This document shows positions 21,331 through 37,180 of a DNA stretch of 64,000 nucleotides, in pieces (the stretch's first letter is position 1; every line of letters begins with the position of its first letter). The DNA lies in NCBI GenBank assembly GCA_009869945.1, contig WIXG01000018.1, positions 186,001 through 250,000 of the forward strand, written 5' to 3'. The DNA is from Mesaphorura yosii (taxonomy: Eukaryota > Arthropoda > Collembola > Poduromorpha > Tullbergiidae). The translations under genes were made by a program, and so were the position numbers. Under the pieces are notes generated by a model, which worked only from the letters and a program-made list of their open reading frames with translations, ran no database searches and was not told where the DNA came from.

Positions 21331-23896
21331 TTAAACAGGAGGATTCTGTTCACCCTCTGCAGTGGGCGGCGTTGGCAGAGCTTCTGTAATTGGTTGCTGC
21401 TGCTCCACAACTGATGGTTCGGTCTGAGAGACGGAAGAATCGCCTTCCATGAAGGTCTCTGGTACTTCTTCGCTTATTGGCATTGTTGTAATTGAAGAGA
21501 TTTGTTCAGGGGCACGTGGATTTATATTGGTCGTGTCTTGATTTTGGTCTGCTACTTGTTCTTGCTGAACTATTTCTGTTACCATGCTCTCAACGCTTGA
21601 GGGAAATTCCTGCTGCACAGAATCCGATTGCTCCGCATTTCCTTCCGCGCTGGTGCCTGGCCCAGGAAATGCTTCCCCACCAGCTGACACTTCTGGGACC
21701 CCCAAATTCTCCCCCAAAACAGAAGAGAATGTCATTACGTCTTCATGACTTGCAGTTGATTCCGGAACAACTTCTGTGTTTTCTGTTGTTGCTGTTATGT
21801 CTTGATTTGGAATTTCCTCTCCCATCAACTCCGTACCAGAATGGGTTAAATGGGTTTCAGCTGGCTGCTCCACGTGTTCCGTAATGCCATATTCTTCTTG
21901 CATGTTTGTTTGGTTCGGTGGGTCTAAGGAATGCTCAATAGCAGCAGCAGCAGTTGGGCCTGAGCTGTTATCAGAAACTTGAGAATGAGAGTTCGGTGCG
22001 CCACTTTGAGTTGAATCAAATGCTGCGTCTCCGGTGGCAGGCAGCGTGTCGGACTCCGAATGGGTCATTGCATGATCTGCCGCTCTGCTATAGCTATTTC
22101 CTTCGCCAATGTCCATCACAAGATTCCCTTCCATACTGCCAGTCCTCTGCATAGTCTGCATTTCATGACTGCTCTGATGAAAATGTTCCAGGTCTACGTC
22201 TTCCATTTGAGTTTTCATTATTTCGGCAATTCGAGTTGATTCAGATTGCTCTGGCTGATTCACGCCACCAATTTCCTGTGCAGAGCTGGCTGCTGAAATA
22301 TTTTGTTCTGCTTCGCTAACTTCCTTAGAGAGTACAACCGGCACATCTTCACCAGATTTATTTTCTTCAACTACAACACCACTGCTGCTTTGCACTTCTA
22401 GATTTGGTTGAGTCTCTGCTTGCTCTGAAGGTTTGAAATTCTCTTCTGGCATCAAAGATTGTTCCATCTCTTTTTTATCCTCTGTTGGTGGAACAAGTGA
22501 ACCCACGTCAGTGGATTGTTCCGGATGTGTGGATTGTGTATCCACCTCCATTGGCCCAGGAGCTTGTCCCGCTGGATCTTGAATTTTCTCGGCAGACATA
22601 TTTTCATGAGGTTGATTTGTGATCCTGGGAATATTCATCTGGGCAATTCTCTGCCGTTCTTCAAACTCTTTCTTCAGGATCTCATATTGCTTTTCTACTA
22701 GTTTCTGGTAAGTATCTTCCTCAACTGCCTTCTTGCAATGTTTTTTTAATTCCTCTTGAAAGCTTTCACTGGACTCCGTGAACCTCTGCTTCTTCGCCTC
22801 GAACTTTTCTTCAATTTGTTGTAGTTCCGATTCCAATTTTTTCTAGATTGACAAAAACAGAAGTGAGTAAACTTCCTGAAAAAACCATAAAACTTCAACG
22901 TTAAAATCTCTTGATCCGTACTTACCTGATGCATTGTGAGAGATTGAACTTGTCTCTTTAGAACCTGCATTCTAGCAGTAGTTACTACAGATCTGATGTC
23001 TGGAACCATTGTGTCGGAGAAAATTTCATTTATTAACCTGTGATTCCTCACATACCGGGCATGCGCTTTGTGTTTTTCTGAGAATCCGTCGTCTAAATCT
23101 GAAATAATTAACGAATATAAGTATCTTCTGGTCGTAGAAATAATGAATTTAATTTGCTTTCAGATTTTGTAAATGTAAAGTACCTTCTTCATCTTCAGCT
23201 GGCTGTATTTCAATTCTGCGGTCAGCGGCACTGCTTTTGCTCGCTCGCTCATTATTTTGTTCACTTAAATCCTGTTGTGCTGCAATTTAAAAAAAACAGC
23301 ACACAATTTAAACCACTTCAATACAAATCCGTATGATGTAGAACATTTAGTTGACTTACCTCGTGTCTTTGCAGCAATATAGGATTGATATTGGGGAGAG
23401 TTGTGAAATGTCTTCAGTGCCCTTTCATACTCGCCCTTAAATGATTATAGTCCTTGCATTTGCCTTTGCATAAACACAGTTGTAACTTGTAAAAATCTAA
23501 AAAACCTTTTCACTCTCGTATTCAGCAATGAAATCTTGTTTTTCAACATCAGGAAGGTCTCTCCACATCTGACCAATGATTTTACCAATCTCCCACAACT
23601 TAAGTTCGGGATGTTCGCCTTTCACTTGATCCCAAACTTTCCTACTGTACCGCATGTACGGCATCAAAGGTTTCTCTGGTGCTTTGGGAGCTTTTGGAAG
23701 CCGTCCATCCTACTCAAAATAACATATGCACATTCAAATTGTGAAAGAAAACACACAACTCTGATCTGGTGACGCAGAAAGTACTACTTACAGCAAAGCC
23801 TTTTGACCCGAGTCGTTGGGGATTGAATGCAGGGTGGCTGTGTGGACCAACGACGAATGGGTTTGCAGCAACGTCCTTCAGATTCGATGAAGCCAT
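21331..23896 (-). CDS. SMARCE1: SWI/SNF complex HMG-box subunit SMARCE1 / BAP111 (dalao)
   Basis: Nuclear subunit of the BAP chromatin remodelling complex that binds DNA through an HMG box; 721 aa, longer than the vertebrate protein of roughly 410. Six exons: 23792-23896, 23506-23709, 23360-23435, 23184-23279, 22926-23098, 21331-22842. The HMG box lies near residues 49-120: [30 protein letters not shown] in part, then [35 protein letters not shown]. Next comes the family core [22 protein letters not shown] and a coiled coil ([13 protein letters not shown]). The last exon holds a tail of over 400 residues rich in Glu, Gln, Ser, Thr and Pro with no known domain. The start is MASSNLKDV; a 5'UTR acceptor precedes it near 23920. 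Confidence 0.95.
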
Positions 23897-23949
23897 TGAA
23901 CCAGACGCTCTCAGACGCTCTGCAATTTTAAAGAACAAATTGGGATGGA

Positions 23950-26900
23950 ATTCTTAGTCTTGCATTGCTGTCACCTGGGACAGCTTGTGGTTATGCGATC
24001 TCTTTCCCTTAACACACCCAAACCAACCCAAACCATACTCAACAAATCCCAAAAGATTCTAGTCTGTTAGAGTCGAGATATAGCATCAAAACTAACAACC
24101 AGAAAGCATTAAAGCATGAGAAAGAAGCACGCAGAAAACGTATTAAATAGAAATGGCAGAGGGTCTACACACAACAATAATGCAGGTAGTGATTTCATCA
24201 GGCACAGGAAATATGGAACAGCAATTTACCTTTCAGAATGTTGAACGACGAAGATTGAGAGGACATTCCATCTACAAATTTTTCGAGGAACGACATAAAT
24301 TAAAGATACAAACTCGCAGAGATTCTGGAAACTCGTTTGGTATCTGCACATTATCAGCTACCATCTGTTTCATTTGCTCATACCGTGTAAACATTGCACT
24401 GCGCCCATATCAACTTTAGGACTTTATGCAAGTCATATTTCTGAAGCATCGACTCTGCTTTTAAACATAGGGCCGTAGGGGCGAACACACATATTTGACA
24501 TAAAAGATACAGCACAGATGTCAATGGGAAGGGAATGGCCCAGGGTTGAAGAAAGTAGGGACAAATTAAAATTAAACTCGGAACACAGAAAATGAACTAA
24601 CGATGACACGAATGGCGGCACTACAGCACGAATTGGGGAAGAAATATAGAAATCTATTGACCCTTTGTAACCTGCCTTCACTTGGTGACACAGAAAACAG
24701 CTTCACAGTTATCCTATCCCGTGATCCCCCATCATGCCCACTCATAATTGATAAATTAACACGAAGAACGGAATGATGGCTTACGTGATCCACTCGACGG
24801 CGTCCCAGTATTTCGATAATTTGGTGGCAAGGCCATTGTCGTGTAACCGAAGTTACTTCACTGCTGAGAATTCTTCAGTATTTTTCAGTTCAAGGGGAAC
24901 CTTTGACAGTACGACACGATTAACGATCAAGTTGGAGCCGGAACACTTGTCTGGTTAGTGACAACAAAACAAAAGTATAGTTATACCTTTATTTATAAGG
25001 CACAATAATATTACTTAGTTTTTTCTATTACCTCAGGCTGATTTCTGATTGATGCAATGATAAACTTCCGGCTTGCTTAACTCGCCTCTTTCCAGTGTTC
25101 CACTGTTAATATTAATTTAGATGCTTTCCACTGTCCTCCAGCCTATTGTCGATTTGCCTGCCTACTGCCTTAACACATAAGCTCTCGTCGGCAACTGAAT
25201 GTGTAGTTGATGTATAGAGCACAGAAAGCAGAAACTTCAGACCGACGCGAAACCGAAAGATTGCGCCGCACTCTTTCAACCAAGTTCCAAACATATCTGC
25301 GCTACGAAGTACGTCTCTTCGTCTCAATCGTCATTTATGGCAAAACGTTGGCAATGATGATGCAGCGAAGGTTGAGATTTGTCAATTAAATTCACGAAAT
25401 TCAATTTGTTTCAATTTTATCAAATTATTTAAAGGTATAAATTGGTTCTGCGCCCATACTTTTATTCTTCACTACTGCAGCGCAGTGCATTTATGATGAA
25501 TTATTTAAAATCGGATCATCCTGGATAAATTCGGCACAAGAACGATCATTATTGATTGCGATCCTTCTTGACATTCTCCACTCTTGAGTGCATCCGACTT
25601 CTTAAATCGAAACTGGCCTTGAACCAGCCAGCGGGTAACCAAATAAAAATTCATTGTTCGCGGGTTGAAAAACGGATGTTGAAAGAATGAATTCCAATTT
25701 GGAAAATATTTTCCACGGGTAGATTTATTACCAGCCTGCTTCATGTCAAGTGAGGAAATAGCTTATGTGTTGTGTGCTCGTAAAATGTGGTTAGCGATGA
25801 TGGTCGTGAGTGGCCTTTCCAACTAACGCGAGCACTTTGTAAGAGGAAACGCTGGAAATATTACGCAACTCTAGTTTGACGAACTGTGTGCATGTTCGCT
25901 TGACATCGTCGTAATTAGTCGAGGTTATTAAAGCCACTAAAGCGAGACGCGCTCTTTTCGCTTGATTGCAAATCATCATTACATCCTTCATCCAATTTCA
26001 GAGCGCTGTTCTGAGACAAAATTGCAAAAGCTTTAATTAAATGCAAAGATTCTTCGATGACCTACTCCGCATGCTTCATATGCAAAAGTAACCAGATTCA
26101 GCCAGAATCTTTGACATTCAACTTTCCAGAAGAATATTCTTTGGACAACAACACTGTTTATCAAAGCTGACAGCCTGCCTGGCCCCCTTTATCTTACACC
26201 GTTTGTTTGCTTTGTATTAGAGCTACGGAAGTCATAAATTATTGCAATTTCGATACGCTGATAGGAAGTTGAGTTTACATTAGCAGAAGTTGAACAAACA
26301 AACAAGCCATCACCATCAACATGTTATCGAAGCTGGGAAAATGCACTGGTAATGAGCACCGGGCTCTGTTGAGTCTACTGATTTGCAACTTGTGTTTCTC
26401 CGAAAGAACTCTTCATCTTCACTCCAGCTCTGCTCTAATCTGCTCATGCTCTGCCACTCTCCTTGTCTGTGATTGCCACCACCATTGCCCGTACATCTAC
26501 CCAGCTGGCATACTTTGTGTATGCTAACATTACCAGTGATAGAGCCCGAGCTCAGTCGAAAGCCCGAACTTGCACTTCAGGCTTTTACTGCTTTCTCTGT
26601 TCGTGTTTGTGGCACAACTCGGAAATAGTTTTGAAGGTTATTTTCTGGTTCCGTGTAACAAGATTATTTTGCGATCTTTCTTCAAGCATTTGCAATGGAA
26701 TGAAGTTGGTGAAATCAGACAAATACCATAAAGGCCGTAAATTGACAGCACTCGTGTGCACCGTCTTGTCTCTTTCTGTCACCGTGCAACAGTAAAGCGT
26801 GCTCGGAGGAATTGTCACCGTACACCACAGTCAGAATATCGCTGTGAAAATTACAAGGTCTTGCCGCGTACGAACATATAGAACTGGATTCGGTGTTAGT

Positions 26901-27577
26901 GCAGTTGTGATTTATATTGATTCTAGTCTCAAGAGATTTAAAGCTCGAGTCAGAGCAGTCGTTTGAGGACACTGTTTGGCTTGTTCTAGTTTAGTCGTTG
27001 ATTTCAAGCCAAGAACATGTTTACGAAATGAATTACGCGTAAAGTCGGCCACATTTAACCGAGGAGGCTCAGGCAGTCTCTACTCCTTGTTCTTCTGTGC
27101 ACTGCATTCCGTCAAGTGACAATCTGTACGTCAATTGAATTCAATTTGGAGATTATTGCAGCTGAGATTAGAACAACGGTTTACCAGTTAGAACTGGTGA
27201 GAAAATTCAAGTGCAGTCCTTCAAAGATCAGTTGAACAATTATTCACAACCATCATGGTACGAAGGGCATTGTCAGCTTCTTGAAGGCCAGCTCTCATTT
27301 GTTCGTCACGTGCAGAATTCAGGAGATATTCATTAAAATATGTGTTAAGGAAGGAAATTGAGAAATATCTTACGAAGTGAGTTACAAATTATTGCATAAT
27401 ATTCCCGTCCACAACACTTTACGTCAGACACTATCAAGCTACATCGTATGGAGAATTGAGATTGACTTCAATGTGCATTCATACACTGGTTCAATGGTGC
27501 ATGGAATGAAAGAGGAAGTCAAAGCCATTTGTAGTACACTGGCACGCTCTTTTTGTAATCTCGTTTAATTGTGACTT
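23950..27577. other. gene-poor interval of 3.6 kb
   Basis: No gene recognised. Many short frames lie on both strands; none has a domain, splice partner or signal peptide followed by sensible sequence. It separates two divergent genes (SMARCE1 and the neprilysin-like gene), so it should hold both promoters and perhaps 5'UTR exons of the peptidase gene. Confidence 0.4.
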
Positions 27578-30500
27578 ATGATGGCCAAATATAAACGAGC
27601 TGACTTCGCCGAGGAAGAGGATTTCATCAATGTCCTGAATTCGAATAGCGATTCGAACGCGATCATTGGATCAATCGATAACCATCATTCCAAAATACAT
27701 GTGCATCCCATTCAACCAATTGGAATATGGAATTCGAGAAGCTTACTGGAGAAGATTCTGCTCGTGTTGACACTTGGCCTTTTACTTCTGGTCGTGATTT
27801 TATTTACGCTAATGGTTAAAGGATGGGACTCTTGGTACGTGCTACACTTTGACTCAGCTGGTTCTGAATACAATAGCCGGAATGGGAAGGATTTATGTCT
27901 CACTCCGAAATGTATTCGCATTGCGTCCACCATGCTCGATTCTATGGACCTGAGTGTGAATCCGTGCAATGACTTTTATCAGGTAAACATAAATAAGAGG
28001 TGGGAGTCGCATTTATCGAACTCATAGGGCAAATACTCACGGAGATGTATTTTGTATTGAAGTACGCTTGTGGTGGGTGGATCAAAGCAAACCCAATACC
28101 AGAAGGTAAGCTGCTAACTTTGCGCAAGTTGAAGCCATGTCATTTTCACTTCCTACAACGACTTGCTTATTATCAGGAAAAAGCACTTGGGGAACCTTTC
28201 AAAAACTTTGGGAGCAAAATCAATTAGTGATAAAAACCGCACTCGGTAAGATCCGAACCAGTGTCCATGCATCGAATAATGCTTTGATGTATGTCGTTAA
28301 TGCTTTTCAAATCGTTGACAGAGTCTGAGAACAAGACTGTTGGCGGGGAGGGAGAGGCTAAAGCCAAGAAGTTTTACAGATCTTGTTTAGATAGAAATGA
28401 GACACAAGAGAAGCTCGGAAGTCAGCCGCTAATTGAGTTACTGCATAAAATTGGTGGCTGGACTCTGACCAAAAGCGATTTTGTCTTGTCCAAATGGTCA
28501 TTTCAAACCCAGCTACAGATGCTCCATAATGAGTACAACATGGGCGGACTGTTTACGTGGGTTGTCGGAGAAGATGACAAGAATTCGACGCGCCATGTAA
28601 TTCAAGTACGTAAGATGCGCGTTCATATTTAGGTCATCGTCACCACACGTATTTATATATTAATGTTCCTCGTCTCGTTCTAGATTGACCAGGGTGGTTT
28701 GACGCTTCCTACTCGAGATTATTACTTAAACAATAGTCACGCGAATGTAGTTGACGCTTATTTGCAGTACATGACCAGGGTACGTACATTCCTGCCTTGC
28801 AGGTATTGATTTTAGGATATTTTATGAATGAGCATGCGGCGTATTCTACAGGTCGTTGTATTGCTTGGTGGTACCGATAATAATGAAACGCGAGAAGGTC
28901 TGAAAGATATAATCAGATTTGAGACGGCTATAGCGAACATTACGATTCCACCGGAAGAGAGACGCGATGATGAGAAGCTGTACCATAATTTAACCATTCC
29001 CGACCTTCAGAAACTGGCTCCAACGGTATGCTTACAGCATCCGAGAATGGCTTCCACTATAACCTGTCTTCATTGTGACCCTTGTTAGATTTCGTGGTCA
29101 GAGTACTTCAACAATGCTTTCGAGAAGGTCAACCAGCGCGTGACCAATCAAGATGTGATTGTTGTATACGCCCCAGCGTTTCTTTCCAACATGTCAAACC
29201 TGCTTTCTAACAAGCTTAAAACAAACGAAGGAAAGATTGTTGTAAACAATTATTTGGTGTGGCACACCGTAAAAGCGCTGACCTGCTGCTTGTCCAAAGC
29301 TTTTAAGGACGCCGAGAAAATATTGAGGCGAGCTATTCTTGGGTCAGATGGTGCGGAAGAAGTTTGGCGAACTTGTGTCACGGAGGTCAATAATAATATG
29401 GGCTTTGCCGTTGGTGAGTGGGAAAGTCAACATATGATAAAGTAAACAGTCAAATAATATTATGTATGATGCCAGGTGCGATGTTTATCCGGGAAGCCTT
29501 CCATTCTAGTTCCAAGCCGAAGGCCCAAGGAATGATCGATGAGATACGAACGGCGTTTCAGGATAATTTCTGGAACTTGAGATGGATGGACAACGAAACG
29601 AGAGATTTGGCTGGCGATAAGGCCGCGACAATAACTGACTTAATTGGCTACCCTGAATTTATTTTGAACTCGGACGAACTGGCCAAAAAGTACGACGGCT
29701 TGGTCGTGGATGAGAATGACTATTTTGGTAACAACGTGAGAGTGAGTCAGTACAGCTTGAAGAAGAATTTGGAAAAGTTTGGGAAGGAAGTGAACAAGAC
29801 AAAGTGGGGCATGACACCTCCCACTGTCAATGCGTACTACACGCCAACGTCCAACCAAATGGCAATCCCGGCTGGGATTCTTCAGTATCCATTTTTTGAT
29901 CCAGAATTTCCAAATTCGATTAACTTTGGTGCAATTGGAGTTGTAATTGGGCACGAGATTACTCATGCATTCGACGATTCAGGCATGAAAATGCATATGA
30001 TCCTGTACCGTGCCATGAGTTGAGTCCAACATTCAATATAAAATGAATGGTTTTGATTGCTTCCAGGTCGTGAGTACGACAAGACGGGAAATCTGCACCA
30101 GTGGTGGAACAATGATACAATCATGAGATTCAAAAAGGAAGCAGAATGCATTGTGAACCAGTATTCATCGTACAAAATAGACGGCGAAACTGTGAATGGA
30201 AACACGACACTCGGCGAGAATATTGCGGATAATGGCGGTCTCAAAGCCGCGTTCCATGCGTATAAGAAACATGAATCCCCCAACGATCCTCTACTGCCTG
30301 GTCTTAATTTAACCCACGACCAAATATTCTTTCTAAGCTTTGCACAGGTATGCGTCTCTTCTTTCTCTGTTTATCTTATCATGAATGGTCTAACTTCGTC
30401 AATGCATTGCAGGTTTGGTGCTCATCCAATCTGAAAGAAACGCTGGTTTTGCAAATTCAGAATGACCCTCATGTTCCTGCTCCGCTTCGAGTACGCGGCC

Positions 30501-30589
30501 CGCTGTCGAATCTACCTGATTTTGCAACCACCTACAACTGTCCTGCAGGTTCCACGATGAGGCCCACAAAGAGATGTACATTGTGGTAG
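27578..30589 (+). CDS. neprilysin / endothelin-converting-enzyme-like metallopeptidase (M13)
   Basis: Type II membrane zinc peptidase that cleaves small peptides outside the cell; 786 aa. Ten exons: 27578-27982, 28063-28105, 28177-28245, 28322-28605, 28684-28779, 28852-29025, 29089-29413, 29476-29982, 30067-30347, 30413-30589. A membrane helix lies near residues 60-80 after a cytoplasmic tail without signal peptide. Ectodomain marks: CNDFYQYACGGW, STWGTFQKLWEQNQ, NAYYTPTSNQMAIPAGILQ. The zinc site is HEITH (625-629) with ENIADNGG (E685, D689). The C-terminal CTLW is the family CxxW. All catalytic residues are present. The intron after the HEITH exon starts with GC instead of GT. MMAK could start at either Met. 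The gene is convergent with MRI1. Confidence 0.95.
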
Positions 30590-30857
30590 CTTTTCGTTAT
30601 TTTGGACCGGATGCAGGCTTCCTATTTATGATATGACTATATAGGGTAGTAGTAGAATCCCATCTTTGTAATATGAATATGCAAGGGACGACTGGGTGCA
30701 GAGCTTAAATCGATCGTGAAAGGTTCGCAGGTAATTATTATTACTTCATAGTAGATAGGATAGATGTGCAGATTCGGAAGCCATATTCAACGATATGGAT
30801 TTCATGTACCTGACAACATTTGAGCAACATTGCATCTCTGAGTGCTAGTATTATTAC

Positions 30858-30863
30858 TTTAAT
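30858..30863 (-). terminator. probable poly(A) signal (ATTAAA) of MRI1
   Basis: ATTAAA on the minus strand, 75 nt past the stop; the best hexamer I find there. If used, the MRI1 and neprilysin mRNAs overlap tail-to-tail by roughly 80-100 nt. Confidence 0.4.
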
Positions 30864-30904
30864 TGTGTGTATTCTATTTAAATATTATTTGTTGAAAATT
30901 AGGA

Positions 30905-30910
30905 AATAAA
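30905..30910 (+). terminator. poly(A) signal of the neprilysin-like gene
   Basis: AATAAA 316 nt past the stop. Cleavage 15-25 nt later would fall at about 30925-30935, just short of the MRI1 stop codon at 30938 on the other strand. Confidence 0.6.
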
Positions 30911-30937
30911 TGGAATTTTTGTTGTATTCTGTGAACT

Positions 30938-32423
30938 TTAGGCACCATTTCCAGCAGACTTCAAAATATTCTTCAACTCCGCGGGCGTGAAAACTCCTTT
31001 CTCAGTGATTATTCCAGCAATAAGTTCGTGTGGTGTCACATCAAATCCTGGATTCCAAGCAACCACGCCTGCGCGGGTTATAACATGAGAATAACATTAA
31101 ATTCAAATTGAAGCTTGCTAGAACCATCGCATGAATGTTCTGGTACATTACCTTCAGGGCTAATTGGGTTCCCGAACATGTATGTAATCTCTTCTTGTGG
31201 TCGTTCTTCGATTTTTATCAAGTCTCCAGATAGAATTGTTGGATCGATCGTGGAAAACGGAGCAGCCACATAAAATGGGATTTGATGAGCTTTCGCTGTT
31301 ACTGCAATCTATGAACAAGAAAATAGGCAGGTAAAATTGCTGCATGTTCGCCAAGGGATTCTGTTCCATGCCAGCACCTGATAAGTTCCAATCTTATTCG
31401 CAGTGTCTCCGTTCAACACGATACGATCCGCACCCACCACCACGGCATGAACCGTGTTAGTTTTCATTAGCCAAGACACAGCCGAGTCGCAAACGAGTGT
31501 TGAAGGGATCTTTTCTTGGAGAAGTTCAAACGAAGTCAGTCTTGACCCTTGATTGTACGGCCTCGTTTCGGTGAAGAATGCCTTGCCTTTCAATCCCAAG
31601 GATTCGTTAGATCCCATTATATGCGCAAATGAACATTTTCAATTTTCATGTCACTTACCCAATGAACCGCTTTCATACAACGCTCTGACGACTCCCAACG
31701 CTGTGCCATATCCAGCTGTCGCCAGAGATCCAGTGTTACAATGCGTCAACACATTAGAAACAGCATTCGTCTTCCTTATGGCATCGGCACCATGTCTGCC
31801 AATCAGTTTATTTGTGCTTATGTCAATGACCAGTAGATTTTCAATGTAGTCCAGCACTCTATAAACCAGGAGGCAACATTACATAAGGACAAAGTCGCTC
31901 TCCCCATCTTGTATCTTGCCGCAGAGGTTTACCTTAATTTAAGGTCACAAACGGTTAAATTGTTGCCTTTTTGCTCGTTGCAGAAGCCTAGCAAGGCTTC
32001 GGCTTCTTTTCGCATGTTGACGGCAGTTGGTCTAGCATCAATTAGACTCTGCAGTTGTCGCCGTAAAAACTCAATCAGAGATTCGCAGTCCTTCCACTCG
32101 TCATTAGACTTAACAAGTTCAATGGCTACGCTAAGACACCCAACTATTGCAATTAAGGGAGCTGAAAGTACGTAAATATTGCGTTAATCTTGCCTGATGT
32201 CACATAAAACATGTTGCTAATGTCGCACATTTGTTTGGATGCATGAAAACGAATGCAACGGTTGTTTCAACTTACCTCCTCTCACTTGCATTATCTTGAT
32301 TGCATCAACTGCATCTTCCACGGAATTAATTTCTCGATAACTTAATTCATGTGGAACCTTCAATTGATTTAATATCGTGAATGAGCCTCGTGCATATTTC
32401 AGTGACTCAAGGTGACCAGCCAT
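30938..32423 (-). CDS. MRI1: methylthioribose-1-phosphate isomerase
   Basis: Methionine salvage enzyme converting 5-methylthioribose-1-phosphate to 5-methylthioribulose-1-phosphate, cytosolic; related to the eIF2B alpha/beta/delta fold. 357 aa, normal for the family. Six exons: 32276-32423, 31933-32161, 31659-31858, 31378-31586, 31152-31308, 30938-31068. The start [15 protein letters not shown] is the first ATG and matches the family's N-terminal pattern. Key motifs: [14 protein letters not shown], the catalytic-Cys segment [37 protein letters not shown] with the catalytic Asp, and the C-terminal [20 protein letters not shown]. Nothing unusual in the coding region. Confidence 0.96.
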
Positions 32424-34063
32424 CGCCAAATGACAATAGCTTTAACTTTTCCGCACAAACAACAATGAAAAGAACAAAAAGCCGACAATGCAATGAACAA
32501 GCGAACCAACTCGGTGAATTTGGGTTTGGAATTCTTTTTTTTGTAAACCGCTTAGCAAACCACGATGGTGCGCACGTGTGAGCAACACATTTCTTCATGT
32601 GCTTTCTTGTCAAGCTCAACGTCTTTATATTGTGCCATGTCTCCAGCCATAGTTCCAGCTTCAGCTCCGGCCTTTGCTTTGCTACGATTCCATATCTGTC
32701 GTATGTCTGCATGAATTACATTTTACATACAGCTTGAGCGTACAGTATTTCCATGAATGGGAAGACATAATAGTTCTCTAACGTGACATGCGAAATCATC
32801 ATTAGTTAATTAAATCCAGGCATTATATTTTATTGAAATAGTTTCAGATAAATGAGTAGAGATCTCTTTCATAATCGCTTTCATACGAGAGACTATTGTT
32901 GTACTATTGGTAGGGCAGCGCTTTGTCTCAACAACTGAGTTCCAACATTCATGTATAAATTTTGTCGGTGAAACACGACTCGAGTCCCGTGAGGTACGTG
33001 AGAAGCATAGCGTTGTTGGGCCTCCAGCTCTAACTCTGGACGGTAGAAATACAACCCGACGGAAGTGTACAAAATCCAATGATTTCAGAGTTGTGCCAAG
33101 GAACGCGCAGCTAACAACAAAAATCTATACGAGGAATTGGCAGAAGACACAAGTCTCACTTCTTTTTCTGTATTCATTGACACAATGATCATTAATGGCG
33201 TTAATAGCATTAGCATATTGAGCAATTTGTATGCACAGTTGTCCTTTATCTAAATCAATTCAGCAAGTGCCACCGGAACTGAGCAAGCGACGCATGCATT
33301 CAGTTGCAATCAAGACTGCCGTGAACCACAAAATTATATTGCGAAGATAAAGCATGGACATTTGCGTAATGATTCTAATTCGGTAAATCCAACTATTTGA
33401 CTCGGGCGTTTGAGGGAAGAGAAAGTGGGTACGCGATTTTATGGCGTCCTCACACCTCTGGTAACTGTTGCTGTGGCTTGGCTTCGTTTTTTACACTAGC
33501 CAGCTGAGAATGCATACAGATGATGGTGTTCCCTCGTCTTTAGTCTTTACTGAACACTCTTTACGGGCTTGAGCTAGTGGACGTTGACATTTCTAAGCAT
33601 AATTGAGTCGTTGAAAGTTGTTTGCACAATTACAATTGCATTACTTCACCTTTGACAACACTTCGCATCACATGAGGTGACACCGCCTTGCAAAGTTGCA
33701 CTCAAGTCTTTGTGGACACAATTCTCATCAACGTCACAGACATCAAGGTTACCAGTAAAAGCCGAACCGTCTCGATGTGGTTGTGATACGAAACTTAAAT
33801 CGGACACTGATATTACATTCTTATCTAATCTCATACCACTTTACGTCCTACTTACATGCGTACTTTGATATTTGTAAACGTACTACACAGCTTTAAGTAC
33901 TCAACACGGAAATTTGATCTCTTAAGGCCAAGTGCTAAGGGTCAACACAGTATACTCTTGCACTTGGTGACTTTTTAATCCATTGTACTCATTCATGTTC
34001 ATGTACTTACCGTGAACCTCTTTGGAACATTGAAATTACTACTTCGAAATAATAATAAGTAAA
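32424..34063. other. divergent intergenic interval, possible small gene
   Basis: Separates MRI1 (-) from the FERM gene (+), so it contains both promoters. A cysteine-containing frame on the minus strand at 33646-33834 might be an exon of a small secreted protein, but I could not find a full model (see findings). The remaining frames look like noise. Confidence 0.35.

Positions 34064-37180
<3,117 letters not shown>

Noticed and set aside
24153-24419. 88-codon frame in the gene-poor interval
   Set aside because: No similarity that I recognise; start context and flanks do not suggest splicing.
29983-30010. GT donor at gatcct|gtaccg instead of the GC donor in neprilysin
   Set aside because: It leads to a stop codon at the start of the next exon; the GC donor gives the conserved FDDSGREYDKTG junction.
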